Notes: generated by a model from the letters alone, not told the origin. Positions 38,601 to 49,984 are shown, counted from the stretch's first letter. The stretch is DNA of 64,000 nt from Amaranthus tricolor (GCF_026212465.1 NC_080058.1:6357001-6421000); one strand, 5' to 3'. Translations and numbers: made by a program.

Positions 38601-41600
38601 ACACCTGTATACAAAACTATCATCTTGGCTTATTATGTTAACTATCACAGAATTATAATAAGTGGGACGTGCCGAGACGCTAGCACGCCTAGACGTATCG
38701 CAACTTGAGGTATATATACACTAGCATAGTAATCATAAAATTCTGCTAAAAGGTTTTTACAAGTTCCAACATAATTATGTACATCACTAGGCAGACGATC
38801 TAATGATTGGTAGTAAAATCCAATTACTTTAGTAAGGACTTCTGTCTTAAAACATGGGTCTAAAATTGTCGCAATTCCATAAATAAAAGGAAAATCAGTA
38901 AAATATGTCTTTCACTTGTCCATCATATCTGCAAGAATCGGCTTTAAATATGTGTTAGTATCATCATGCGAATGTTTAAGTAGATGATATTAAATAGTAA
39001 TATATTCACTTATTACTAAGTGAACGTTTGGTTCGTAAACATATGAAAAAATCTTAGTTGCGTGGTCATACGGTTCTAATATTTTCTGTACACCTATAGC
39101 TAGTTCCCATGTGTCATCACTTATATAGCTATCTGTACACTCACTATAAAGTTGTGTTATAACTGGACGATAAGCAATCGCTTTTTTTAATAAATCGTGG
39201 GTTGAGCCCCAACGTGTAGGAGTATCTGATGACCAATACACTTTTTTTAGTTGATAACGGTCACATAATTTATATCTTCTCTTTACCTGTCCAACTCTAA
39301 GCCACTTCATTATGTCTCTAATAGGATCTAATAAATCACTTAATTGTTTTATACCTGCTTGGCAAGATAAGTTTACTATATGAGCACAACAACGTACGTG
39401 TAATAATTTATCCCCAAGGATAAAACTAAATATAGGTTCGTTATACAAAAGTTCGATGCATTTAATGTTGGCGGTTGCATTATCGGTAGAACAACAAAAT
39501 ATCTTATTTAATAAGTTCCATTCTTTATATATCTCTATTAATCTGTATTTTATGTTTTCACCCGTATGTCTTTCAAGCATTACCTCAAAAGCAATTATTC
39601 TTTTTTGAATAATCCAATTTTGATCTATCCAATGTGCTGTTACACATATATAAGCTTCTAAATGTGGGGGAGCATACCAAATATCAGTTGTTATGCTAAC
39701 CCTACCATTAAAAGATTTAAACATTTCTACTAATTCATAGCGCATTGATTCATATAATTCAATTGTGCGTCGTTTAAGAGTGTTCCTAGGGATTGATCTA
39801 TATTGTGGTTGCAAAGTTTTTCTAGTGTAATGCTCGTATGTCGTACTTTCACCATGGTTAAATGGCAATTCATCACAAATTACATATTTAGAAAATTCAT
39901 CAATCATATCATTACGATTATATTTAAAAGACATACCTCCGCTGGGAATGTCCCACTGTCGGCTTCCACTTGTGGTCCCGCTGCCGCTTGCTGCATGAGT
40001 TTCTTTTGTGATTCCATGTTTCTTTGCCAAATGTTTGTTAAAAGATCCCGTACCACCACCTAACTCGTATTCACAAAACACAATAAATGAATTTTTAATA
40101 CATTCTTGATTTATAAAATATGAATATTATGTATGTATAAAAAACTTAAAAAGTATTTACCTCTGATGAAATTGTATGAAACTAAGGGCTTTACTCCTTG
40201 ACTTTCACAAATTTGACAAGTGCATAAGAAAACATCTGAATTGTTGGTTGGTTCTTTTGTAAAATACGACCACACATGTAAAACAGCTCTACTACTAGGA
40301 GGTGGCATTGCCGGAAAAGGCTGTCTTACTGGTTAATCTTCATCTAACTTTAAATAAATATAAAGACATACTCAAATATCACAATATATAAATAAATAAT
40401 AATTTAAAATTTAATCAATTTGAAGAATAAAATTATAAAACTAAACGATAGTTTGGAAATTGACTCGTTTACCACGAGCTTGTCTTTGTTGTTGTTGTTG
40501 TAGTTGTTTTTCATGTGATCTTGTTGATGACTGTCGAGATCTATGTATCCCAATAGGGGTCGTTGGTTCTTCTTCTTGTTCTTCTTCATCAATTTGTATT
40601 TCTCTTTCCACTTCTTCTGCATATTCGTGTAATTCTTGGTCGTACCCTTTTGGATAATTTGGTTCATAATTATAATTACTAATCGAAGATGTTGTTGATA
40701 TCGACGGAGTTGAAGTGGCCTTTCTTTTGGAACTAGAACCTCCCAATGATTTTGCCATTTTAGTAACTTTTTTAGAGGTTTTTTTCAAAACAGAAGACAT
40801 GATAATATTGAAATAATAATGGAATTAAGAAATAAATAAATAATTAATAGACTAATTATGTAATTAACTAAATTAAGAAATAATTAAAAGACTAATTATG
40901 TAATTAAGAGAATAATTGCGTAATTAAGTAATTAAAAAGTAGAGAGAGTAAGTAGAGAGAGTAGGAGAAGAGATGAGTTGTGATTGAAAATGATTGAAAG
41001 TGATGTGTATTTATAGTAAAAATCACAACGGCTAGTTAACGGCTCTTTTTCGGACGGTTCCAAAGAACCGCTGGGCTGGTTCACCCGGACCGGTTCCGGT
41101 TCCATAGAACCGTTGGGCCGGTTCACCCAGACCGGTTCCGGTTCCGGCCCACTGTTCTTAGGTCCGGTTCAAGTAGTTTTTTTCCGGCGGTTTCACGATT
41201 CCGCGGTTCGGACCGGTTCAGAACCTGTCGCGAACGGTTCCGGTTTCGAGACGGTTTCAACTGGTTCGGTTCTAGGTAACCCGCTCCGTGGCCATCACTA
41301 ATCTCAATATTTGCATAATATCGAAAAATCATAAGTTATCCTAGTGATTTGAAAATTTAATTTTTCTGTTCTAACTTTTCAACATCTCCATAATTTAGAA
41401 AACCAAGCTTGTTTGTTGATTCTAAGTGCAACCTCTATCTGAAATTTACTCAATTTTTTTCCTCCACTAAATTTGTTTCATTTTTATTTTTGAACATGGC
41501 TCATTTTCTTTTAATTTAAATCTACACAGTTAACTTATTTTTTCATTTTATGTACATATCGTTCCCCTTTCTCATAAAGTATCGATTTGCAATTTTGTGG

Positions 41601-44600
41601 TTTTCTCATCAATTGACTGGTATTTCCTCTGTCCCAATAGATTACAGCAAAAACAAATTGTGGGGTTTTTAAGAAATTAGCAATAAATAAAAAGAGAAAA
41701 TGAATTGTATGGATAAAAGAAAAGAAAGTTAGAAAGTATGGACAAAATTAAAAAAAATGATGAGTCATTGTCCAAAAATAATACTCTATAATATAAATTA
41801 AATAAAAAAAAATAATAATTAATACAAAATGAATAAAAGGAAGTCGATTATATTGCAAATTTGATAGAACAAAGGACAAAATGTGATTATTTAGTCGAAA
41901 AGGCTGACCAATTCATGGTACCTTTGATTATCATTATAAAAATTATGATTGATGATATAATGTTGAATGATTGACTAGACTCGAAAATAACAGAGTCTGT
42001 TCAAAGTTTAAAAGGTCTATAATTAAGAGTACTAATTTTTGTTGACTCCAATAAACAGGACAGGTTCAGTCTTTAGTCAAAGCTGCAAAGCTTGAATTTT
42101 GAAGTCTGTATGACGCTTCTTGAATTTCAAGTTTAAATGGTTGAGCACTTTTTAAAATTGCACTAAAGAGAAAATTAGGGATTTTTATAAAAAAACAAAA
42201 ATAAATAAATTTTTGACGGGAAGAAAAAAGTATAAAAATTAATATAAAGTTAAAATGCATAAAAAAAAATAATAAGTTAGTTTATAAAAAATTAAATGAT
42301 GTCAATGAAAAGTGCAGTTCTCTTGATAAAATCTCAAATCAATACTTGTCGATTGTATTAGACATAACAATATTACCTCTGATTCAAATTAATTGCTACA
42401 TTAGCATTAATAACTACTATTCATCAATAAAAAAATCATTTTTTCGTAATATCAAACCAAAGAAAGTATATACTCATAGTTTGATGACATGTTAACTAAA
42501 ATAATCATATAAATATGTTTGCGACTTTTTAATTGATTTTTTTGTTTTGTTTCTCTTGATATATCCTTAAAAAAAACTTTTAACTTGGCGAAAATTTTCA
42601 AGCATTTTTTTAAAATTAACAATATAAAGTATTATATAGTTTCAGATCATCCTTTTAACTTCATTTGTATAATCACTTGTTCTTCATTTCATTGGCCACC
42701 CTTGAATAATTCTAGTCCTTCTATTTGCTCTATTCAGCCCGCTTCAATAAATTTGTCTTATTTTTATTTTTGCATATAATTTTAATTTTACTTTAACATT
42801 TTTTAATTAGTTTTTTAATTTTCATTTAAAAATAAATGAAACAAATTTATCAAAATGACTAAATATAAAGCAATCAAATGATAGATTAAGTAGAAAACAC
42901 ATAAAAGAGTACGATATATATAGGTAAATAACAGTAATTTATAATATTGACAAATCACTTTTATATGGATGAATTTAATAAGTTAAGACTTTAAAATTTT
43001 AATTTATTTTTTATTTTAAATATTATATTAATATTTATTTTTTACAAATCACCATAATTAATTATTCAAAAAGAGTAAATTCTCAACTTATCAGTTATCA
43101 TCTCATCATAAAAAGGTTGACAATCTTTTCATTGGAAATATAAATACTCCAATAAAAAAAAGTGGTGTACTTTTGTAGATTTGCGTGTCGGCCTTTGCAA
43201 TGAGAAATAAGGTTGAAATTATTATGCAATTATGCTTATTATTATATAATAAATAATAAATTAATTAAGTTGCCGTGCAATGATGCAAGTCTACCATTTT
43301 CTCAAGTCAACCATTCGGTGCTCCAATAAATTATCTCCAGAATCATTTCTTTTAGTCATACTTACGTATAGAGTATTTGAATTTGCTACTATCAGAGATT
43401 TCGATTTATGTGAGAGCTTTTGAAGAAAAATGTAGCAAATATATTGATATATAAAGTGAGAGTAAAAATTTATAGAAGATAAAATGAGATAAACGTGTAA
43501 TGTGTGGATAAAATAATAATAAGATTAGTAGAAATTAGAAAATAAGTAAAACTACTAGTCTACAATAGAAAATAAATACTTTTAGAAAGTTACTATAATT
43601 AAAAGGATGAATCAAAAAGAAAAGAATAGCAAAATAATCAAATTCAAAGTCTTAACTTTTTTTCCTCGAATTCATATTGCATTATTTTTCATATGTCGAT
43701 TTGAGTTAAAGTTAAATCCAGATTGAATTGTCATATGAAATAGATTTAAAGCCATTACTAGGTTATGGGATTTTGTCCCATATCGATTGTATGGACAACT
43801 AATGTGGGATTTTATAGAATGAATAAACTCTTTTATCTACTAGACTAGTCTTTTGGATGAGTTCTCTTGTTTATTCTATAACAATGGTATTAGAGTCGAC
43901 TCAGAGTGATAGCCTATGAACAGGTGAGACCAACGAGAATTCAACTCGAAGTGGTGACCTGGGTTAAGCCAAAACGTTTTTTGAATTCATGATTCGCTAA
44001 CCAACTAATTTAGAGAAAAAAGGAAAAAAAAAAAAGAAGCCCTAAATATTAAAAATCAGTGGTGGATCAAAAAAAAAAATTAATGTTAATTTAAGTAAAA
44101 CACGTCTATTGGACTTAAACTTTCGTCATATATGTGAAAGGCAATATACTAACCAACTCATCTAAAATATATTTACATGTAATATTTAATTTTATTTTGA
44201 ATTTAAGTGATGTTAACTAACCTCAGCGACGTCACTTTAAATCTGCCACTGTTCAGAGTTACATGGGAAACACAATTGATAAACTATGTATTGCATGCAG
44301 ATGAAAGGACTACTTGAGACAAGCAAGTCAGTTATACTTACAGGACATTCTGTAGGAGGTTCAATAGCATCACTTACATCACTTTGGCTACTCTCTTACT
44401 TCCAAAACATGCCTTCACATCCCAAAATCCTTTGTATCACCTTCGGTTCCCCGCTCCTCGGCAACAAATCTCTCTCGAAACTACTCCTCCGACAAAGATG
44501 GTTCGGAAACTTCTGCCATGTAGTGCATAAACACGATATCATTCCTCGACTTCTCTTTGCTCCCTTCCGTCCAATCAACACCCAACTTCATTTCTTGCTA

Positions 44601-46269
44601 CAATATATTCAGTCATCAATATCGTCTTCACCTGATCAAATACAAGTTCGTGTGACTGAAGAAATGAAGGAGCAGTTGTTTAGTTTCGTGTTGGATAAAA
44701 CCGAGGAAATTGCAAAAGAATCAGCAGAGAATATAGAGATTCCTGCAGGGTTATACTGCCCTTTTGGGAATTATCTGTTCTGTTCAGAAGAAGGGCAAGT
44801 GTGTGTTGATAATACTGTTTCTGTTGTAAAGTTGCTGCATTTGATGCTTGCAGTCGGAAATTCAAACTCGTGTTTTGATGATCATTTCGGGTATGGTGGT
44901 TGTGTAGAGAGAATGTCTTACCGATTTCTAATGAGAAAAGGGTTCATGGAAGGTGATTGTGGTATATCGAGCTACGAAGCAGGGCTAAAGCTAGCTGTGG
45001 CTTCTTCAGGATTAGCAAACCAGGTACATGAATATGATCTCCTGTTTTTCATGTCTATTTCTCAATCACGCCAAAGATATATAGTTCTTTGATGTTATAA
45101 ATAATTAAATCATGTGCATTTTTTATTTATATATAGACGATGTTTGCTTTAAAAAATTTATCATAAACAATCTCTTCGTTTTGGGGTAAAGTTGTGTATA
45201 TTCGATTCCTCCAAACCTCATCTAGTTGGTAGTAATAAATTTGTTATCGGGCTTTTACCGAATAAAACATGCACAAGAGAAGAGTTGACTACACACAAAC
45301 CTGTTGAGGTTGCATTCTAAAACCAATTGATTTTAAGAGGAATAACTCATTAAGTATATATGTCAGTCAACCTTTCTCTAATTCTTCGATGTGGGATTAT
45401 TTTCCAACAGGTAGAATCCTAAACAAGAGAAGTCTATCTCAGCTCACTTTTGTTGTTTTTTGTTATAGGAATCAGTTTCTAAACAAGCAGAAGACAGCCT
45501 AAAAATGGTGAAGCAAAGGGGGTTAAATCCTAATCTCAACAGTGCAAGACTTGCTATAGCTCTTGCTAAAATAACACCTCACAGAGCACAGATAGAATGG
45601 TATAAGAAATCCTGCGATGAGTCCGACAATCAAATGGGATACTATGATTCTTTCAAGAGACGACAAGCTTCTAAGCGAGACAACCAAGTTAACTTATTCC
45701 GAATTAAACTAGCAAGTTTTTGGGATAATGTGATTAGCAAAATCGACAACAATGAACTTCCACACGATTTTCACAAAAGGTCGAAATGGGTGAACGCTGC
45801 TCATTTTTATCAGCTTTTGGTCGAGCCATTGGATATTGCAGAGTATTACAGAAGCGGTGAGCACTTGAAGAAAGGGCACTACATAAGAAAATGTCGGAAA
45901 AGAAGACACGAGGTTTTCGATAAGTGGTGGAGGGAGAGGAATGAAGGTGAAGAGGAGACCAAGAGGAGCACGTTTGCGAGCTTAACGCAAGATTCATGCT
46001 TTTGGGCACGTGTTGAGGAAGCTAAGGAGTCGCTTGACGTGGTACGAAAAGAGAGGAACCCAAGCAATGTTGCTCACTTATGGAAGGTTATTGAAGAATT
46101 CGAGCAATACGCAAGAGGATTGATCGAGAGCAAGGAGGTTTCTCCCGATGTATTAGCAAAGAATTCAAGCTACCAAATGTGGATAGAAGAACTCAGGGAA
46201 TTCAGATCACAGATGCAGCAATTTCCTCAGTTTCCGGGTTTTATAGATACAGAAATGTTTCCTAGGTAG
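29644..46269 (+). CDS. PAD4: PAD4 (PHYTOALEXIN DEFICIENT 4), lipase-like immune regulator
   Basis: Exons 29644-29663, 29784-30132, 44301-45023 and 45469-46269 join in phase to 630 codons, with GT..AG introns of 120, 14,168 and 445 bp. The N-terminus (MEAEASLFETTEMAANFLAS) and SWRLCNLANSPVSGSF are PAD4-like. The lipase-like domain has TGHSVGGS (Ser140), ITFGSPLLGN and HKHDIIPRLLFAP (Asp202); I could not place a catalytic histidine. The fourth exon holds the EP domain: AQIEWYKKSCDE, MGYYDSFKRR, LVEPLDIAEYYRSG, KGHYIR, LTQDSCFWARVEEAKESL. PAD4 pairs with EDS1 in the nucleus and cytosol, binds TIR-made nucleotide signals at the EP-domain cavity and engages ADR1 helper receptors in plant immunity. 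SAG101 is the closest alternative, but the EP-domain motifs fit PAD4 better. All exons look intact; the oddity is the huge second intron. Confidence 0.88.
31634..32460. repeat. Tandem duplication, period about 457 bp
   Basis: The block starting ATACAACAATATTAAAACAT at 31634 recurs at 32091 and stays similar through ATAGATCATCACATATAATTA and AATGACAGTG to about 32460. The copies have diverged by perhaps 10-15 percent, so the duplication is old. Confidence 0.8.
32475..33348. repeat. Left arm of a long inverted repeat
   Basis: 874 bp, reverse-complementary to 42320-43144, for example TTTATATTTCCAATGAAAAG at the outer end and GATTTTATCAAGAG at the inner end. The arms are close to 90 percent alike by eye, apart from a small internal tandem copy (32562-32610) and indels. 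The minus-strand frame at 32882-33136 is part of the repeat, not a gene. Confidence 0.88.
33352..34378 (+). pseudogene. LINE reverse transcriptase fragment (3' end)
   Basis: The fragment begins within the RT domain (HQGSALSPFIFTVIMKEI) and has the catalytic YMLFADDIVLVAE motif, GLRISHTKTECLRC, and YKYLGSIIQRDGEIDGDVN, then in another frame RPALLYGTECWPVKK, LRMLRWMCGYTLMDRIRNQEF and NRLRWFGHVQRK. These are typical of plant LINE-type retroelements. At 33790 the frame jumps from GWLK to AIRPALLY, so roughly 25 codons seem deleted. The frame is lost again at 34038. The 3' end with a GATGATGATGATGACGA tail (34366-34380) fits a LINE terminus. It is 5'-truncated, and its start abuts the inverted-repeat arm at 33348. 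Confidence 0.85.
34381..36760. other. Intron stretch with dispersed repeat remnants
   Basis: About 35640-36010 is a diverged relative of 17617-17825 (AATTAAGAAAAATAGAATTTTTTAGATGATAGATATATTATTTTATT). About 35101-35495 may be a small inverted-repeat element (TAGAGTTGTTAAT on the left, ATTAAACATCTCTA on the right), but no target duplication was found. Frames at 34759-35070 and 35028-35255 (minus) show no family features. Confidence 0.45.
37177..40800 (-). pseudogene. hAT transposase, BED finger and dimerisation domain, broken
   Basis: Reading on the minus strand: a basic, Ser- and Gln-rich N-terminal exon (40441-40800); a BED zinc finger split by an intron (VWSYFTKEPTNNS, CTCQICES, then FNKHLAKKHG; donor near 40159, acceptor near 40050); the catalytic region (TTDIWYAPPHLEAYICVTAHWI, STDNATANIKCI, RWGSTHDLLKKA); and the hATC dimerisation domain (ILEWWKEKSIKFPILSRIAK, ASMIASKSAFSAGRRVLDEK), ending at 37177. 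Two stops interrupt the reading (TAA at about 38990, TGA at about 38917), and the 990-bp element at 37620-38609 separates the hATC part. This enzyme class excises hAT elements; this copy cannot be active. Confidence 0.88.
37620..38609. mobile_element. Non-autonomous hAT element nested in the hAT transposase
   Basis: 990 bp, starting TAGAGCTGTTCA and on the other strand TACAGGTGTTCA, with a perfect 8-bp duplication TACAAAAC (37612-37619 and 38610-38617). Its interior is rich in degenerate ACCCGA/AACCGA words at both ends and AT-rich in the middle. The second copy at 50784-51728 has the same architecture. No coding capacity. Confidence 0.92.
41309..42319. other. Intron stretch with one MITE remnant
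   Basis: About 41630-41880 starts CCTCTGTCCCAATAGATTAC and contains TATGGACAAAATT and GATGAGTCATTGTCC, matching the family member at 28880. The rest is AT-rich with no gene seen. Confidence 0.5.
42320..43144. repeat. Right arm of the long inverted repeat
   Basis: 825 bp, reverse-complementary to 32475-33348. Together with the left arm it encloses 8,971 bp (LINE fragment, hAT element) within PAD4 intron 2. The plus-strand frame 42585-42779 is the mirror of the minus-strand frame at 32882-33136. Confidence 0.88.
43760..43980 (+). repeat. LTR-like remnant with Met-tRNA primer-site motif
   Basis: GTCCCATATCGATTGTATGG, GTGGGATTTTATAGAATG, then TTTATTCTATAACAATGGTATTAGAGTC. The last part resembles an LTR end followed by a TGGTATTAGAG primer site. 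No coding domains or second LTR were seen, so it may be a fragment of a short non-autonomous element. Confidence 0.4.
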
Positions 46270-46783
46270 AATCCCGATCTGATTCATTTATTTATAATTT
46301 TGGTCTTTCATTTTTTATGAGCTCGACCCTTGACAAGCTCTATTCTTTGTATATAATATAAATGAATATAAAGAAATCTTCATCACCCATCTGTACTAAC
46401 ATATTTTACATACTAGCAGAAAAATTTGTTAGGAGGCATTACACATGTTAAAACAATTGCTTCAAATCAACAGATGTATAGAATGATTCATGTTTCTGTG
46501 AATTATCCAATCACATAGTTTCTTGGTCCAACAAAAAACAGTACTTTCTGTCTTTTAATAGTTGCGACAATTTTCGCCTTCAAATTCGCTAGTTAGTTCG
46601 CTTTAAATTCGCAATTCGCACAAAATGGTCCCAAGACACCCAAAACTGACTATAATTATCTTTTTTCGATTAACGAAGAGAGATTAACGAACATAAAACT
46701 ATGCAAATAATTGAACAACAAACAGAAATATTGGAGCATAGTATAGGAATATACATTAAACATAGGGTAAAATAACATAAGTG
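46270..46783. other. Convergent intergenic region between PAD4 and the PsbP-domain gene
   Basis: 514 bp between two 3' ends, presumably holding both 3' UTRs. No repeats or frames were recognised. Confidence 0.5.
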
Positions 46784-49067
46784 TTATGTCGAAGGCGCAG
46801 CATCGAAGGAATGAAGAACTTTTTCGAGCATCATTCTTGTATTATTGTCGAGAGGATTTTCGGGCTTGTCAGTATGAGTAATGTTTAACAAGTAGAGTTT
46901 CTTTCCAGAGACAAATGCTGCTGAAAATATTCTTTTTGGTCCGCCTCTTGTGCTATCGACTCTATATTCGAACTCATAAACAGGCAATCCATCTAGGCCA
47001 TGTCTTTCGGCTACTCCAATCACTTGGGCCTCCTTTGTGCTTTCCTGTTAACCCCCGAGAAAGAACACTCGCGTCATGGGCTCGTTATGTTTTATGCAAT
47101 TCTTTTGTGAGTAAACGTAACGAAATTTGATAAGACGAAGAAGCCATCTCAATCAAACACAAAGCAGTTTTACAAGCACAATATTTGTCCCCATAAGAAC
47201 AGCATATCACATAGAAAACAAGACCCATAAGAACAGCTATGGATGCTAAATATATAATCCATCATTTTCATTTAGCACTTAACTCTCAATTCCTTACCCA
47301 ATTTCAATCATATACATTTCCCTATCCTTTTCATTAAATTCTAATCCTTTCCGAAATCAACACAATGACAGATTATCAATTTTTCAAATTTGAATAAGTA
47401 ATTTACCAAATTCTAATATATCAAATGGAACGATTCTCAATACCCACAAAAAATACAAGTACATTCACTTATGTCGCATTTATTACCTACACATCATTGA
47501 TTTTTGCCCTAGAATTATCCATGTCGGTGTCATATGATTCACTAATCTTCTCGTGAATTAAGAAAAAAAAAAAAAAGAATCGTGGTTGGTTTTAGGATGT
47601 TTTGGGCCATTTTAAGTGAATTGCTAATACAAAAAGGCAAATTAGCTATCAAATGGATTATGTTACATTGAACCATGTCCCTTTCTAAATTCAAGTAAAA
47701 ACCATATCGTCTAACCATACAAGTTGGAGTTATATCAAAAAAGTAGTAATATGTTCAGAGTCCTAAGTAAATTTTGAGTCGTTCTAACCTTTTTTTTCTC
47801 AACCATACATTGTAACCATCATTTTCTCTATCTAAAAATTTAATTTGGAGTAAGGACTCTAATCATATTGGGAGTGTTCGATAGAATAACTTAAAGGGTA
47901 ATTAAGTAATTTTAGCTTATTTTGGCGCGAATAGAGGGTTAAATGGTTAAACCATCAAATGATAGTGTTTAGTAAATTAATTGGTTAAACAACTTATTGT
48001 ATAAGCTATTTTTAAACAAGTTGTTCATATTAACAAATTACAAATCCAAAATCAATTAAATCAGTTGATAAATCAGTAGTCGAATCAGTCACCCCAAACA
48101 GGTACCAGCTATAACGTTTTTTCGATACTTCTTAATTCCAACTTCCAACTAAATTCCTTCTCATTTTCCATTACTATCCATTAATTCTTACCCAAAATCA
48201 TCCCAACACCAAATCACTAAGTAATTTCAAGCAAATCACAAAATTCATCAGAACAGAAAGAATTAAGGTAAAATCTTTACCTTGCGTTTTTCAGCTTGAA
48301 TGAGCTTTTCAGCCACAAACTGAGGAGTCCCAAAATCTTTAAGACTTCTAAGCCTTACTGGGTTCACTACTACTCCCACATTGTTTGCTTTTTTATTCTC
48401 CTCCTCAAACAATGCAGTTGCTCCAGCCTTTTCCACCTTCAAAACAAAACAAAAAAACATCATATGACATAAGCTTTATACCAAATTGTTTGGCCGTCAC
48501 AATTAATCACAAAATCCCCGCGCGCCCACTCATGTGGACACCTTTGGGGCACCCGTAGGCTTGGGCCCACAGACCCACAGGTAAAAAGTGTGGAATTGAT
48601 ACATGATCTTCCTCACATGTCATATTTCCAACACAAATACCCACAAACATAAAAAGAAAAGATGAATTTACCTTCATGTAAGAAGAAGGTATAAGAAGAG
48701 TAAAACCCTCTTCAGAATCAACGTACATTTCAAGTTCATCTTTTGTTTCTTCTTTAACATCATCTGCAATGGCATTGATAGTAGTAACTGGAAGAAATTC
48801 TGATAAAATGAGGGTGAAAATTGAGAAATTGAAGGTTCTTCTTTTGGTTACTGATGAAATTGTGACTAGAATTGGGTGCGAAACTGGAATTATAGGCAGA
48901 TGGATATTTGCTAATTGGGATTTTTTGGGGGTTTGTGATAATGGGTATTGTTGGGTTGATGAAGAGAGGTGATTTTTAAGGGATTTAATGAGTAGAAATC
49001 TGTGATCTTTCAGTTGTTGCATCTCCTCTGGTTTCTTCCATGGTCTTATCTTCAGTTGTAATGCCAT
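46784..49067 (-). CDS. PPD2: PsbP domain-containing protein, chloroplast lumen (PPD2-like)
   Basis: Three exons on the minus strand: 48672-49067, 48281-48436 and 46784-47044. All are phase 0 with GT..AG introns of 235 and 1,236 bp. They give 270 residues ending DAAPST. The first about 95 residues are basic and Ser-rich, like a plastid transit peptide, and are followed by a hydrophobic stretch and TTINAIADD, which resembles a thylakoid-lumen cleavage site. The PsbP fold follows: SEEGFTLLIPSSYMK, EKAGATALFEEENKKANNVG, LKDFGTPQFVAEKLIQAEKR, GLPVYEFEYRVDSTRG, FVSGKKLYLLNITHTDKPEN. PsbP relatives act around photosystem II, photosystem I or NDH assembly in the lumen; the precise role of this subfamily is unclear. 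The assignment to PPD2 rests on my memory of the family and is tentative. The gene is convergent with PAD4. Confidence 0.8.
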
Positions 49068-49219
49068 AACTGGGAGGGTTGGCTTTATCTAATAGGGTTG
49101 ATGCTTTCAAAATGGACCTTTATCTTCACTTGTATTTGTGACTGCTTATCGATAAAGTTGTGTCATGTGTGTCGCAGGTTAGAGGCGAGAGAATATTTTT
49201 TATTAGGTCAGCTTATTAT

Positions 49220-49980
49220 ATATTTTTTAAAATGCTGTAAGTAAGCATTAAAAATAATGTAAGTAGACATTTAAAATATTAAAAGTAGGCATTAAAGATA
49301 CACTAAGTAAATTGTTATGCGATAGAGGAAGCAAAGATCGAAAATAAATAACGGAAAGCAATAAAGATTCAAACAAACAATAAAAAAATCACACCAAGAA
49401 ATTAATGTGGCTCACTATCAATGTGATAGCTAAATCCACCGGTACCGAGAATAAACTTTTCACAATAAACTAGGAGATTGCAAGATGAACGAGATACCAC
49501 AACAATGGCTCTCCAAACTTTTTCTCTCTTAGTTTTTCTCACTTTGTGTTTCATGCATCGCATGCCCTAATTTTAATTACATGGAGCCTTTATATAGTAT
49601 AACTCATAATTAAAAGAAATTAGGATTAAGAAATACAAAAGAAATCGTCAAAAACTATGTGTAACCGGCCAAAAACATGCCAAAACCAACTTCCCGCAAA
49701 AATCGCAGTGCTCCGCGCCATGCGTAGAATTCCGCGGCATGCTTTCAACATTCTGCCCAAGACAGAAGCTTCTCCGCGCCCCGCGTAATACTCCACACCC
49801 CGTGCATCCATCATTTTTGACCCACACTTGATTCATCTTCTTCATGATCTTGGATTTGGTTCGAGTCACAAAATCCTAACATAAACATTAAGGATAATAT
49901 AAGTAGACATTAAAAATACTGTAAATAGAAATTAATCTTTAATGGGCTAGACTTAAAATATGTCTCTCAAAGAGACCGTC
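49220..49980. repeat. Short tandem repeat array split by a solo LTR
   Basis: Units such as TAAGTAGACATTTAAAATATTA and AAGTAGGCATTAAAGATA lie at 49236-49312 and again at 49883-49930, followed by TAATGGGCTAGACTTAAAATATGTCTCTC. The array and tail match 15190-15330. The solo LTR at 49313-49882 inserted into it. Confidence 0.75.
49313..49882 (-). mobile_element. Solo LTR, third copy of the family (inverted)
   Basis: 570 bp. On the minus strand it runs from TGTTAGGATTTTGTGACTCG to CTCTATCGCATAACA, which is the clearest TGTTA...TAACA form of the family. The flanks TAAAT and TAAAC match at four of five bases. It shares CACATTGATAGTGAGCCACA-type and TTCTTGGTGTGATT-type blocks and a GC-rich segment (49690-49805) with the other two copies. 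Minus-strand frames at 49626-49869 lie inside it and are not genes. Confidence 0.85.
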
Positions 49981-49984
49981 TCTC

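Larger units (their letters stand above)
36769..41300 (-). mobile_element. hAT transposon, 4.5 kb, with 8-bp target duplication
   Basis: Ends TAGTGATTGCCA (36769) and, on the other strand from 41300, TAGTGATGGCCA. It is flanked by a perfect 8-bp duplication ATCTCAAT (36761-36768 and 41301-41308), as expected of hAT elements. Both subterminal regions (36780-36920 and 41040-41285) are dense in CCGGTTCC/GGAACCG motifs in inverted orientation, likely transposase binding arrays. The minus strand encodes a broken hAT transposase (37177-40800), and a second element is inserted at 37620-38609. It lies inside PAD4 intron 2. Confidence 0.9.
30133..44300 (+). other. PAD4 intron 2, 14.2 kb, filled with transposons
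   Basis: Donor CAG|GTTTGT at 30133 and acceptor GCATGCAG ending at 44300; both neighbouring exons stay in phase 0. It contains a 457-bp-period duplication, inverted arms, a LINE fragment, a hAT element with a nested hAT MITE, other MITE remnants and an LTR-like remnant (all listed separately). The stretch 30133-31540 is AT-rich with nothing else recognised. Confidence 0.85.

Noticed and set aside
44286..45092. Separate lipase gene starting at ATG 44286
   Set aside because: The ATG lies before the splice acceptor at 44300. The reading joins PAD4 exons upstream and downstream in phase, and a free-standing start would lose the N-terminal third of the lipase domain.
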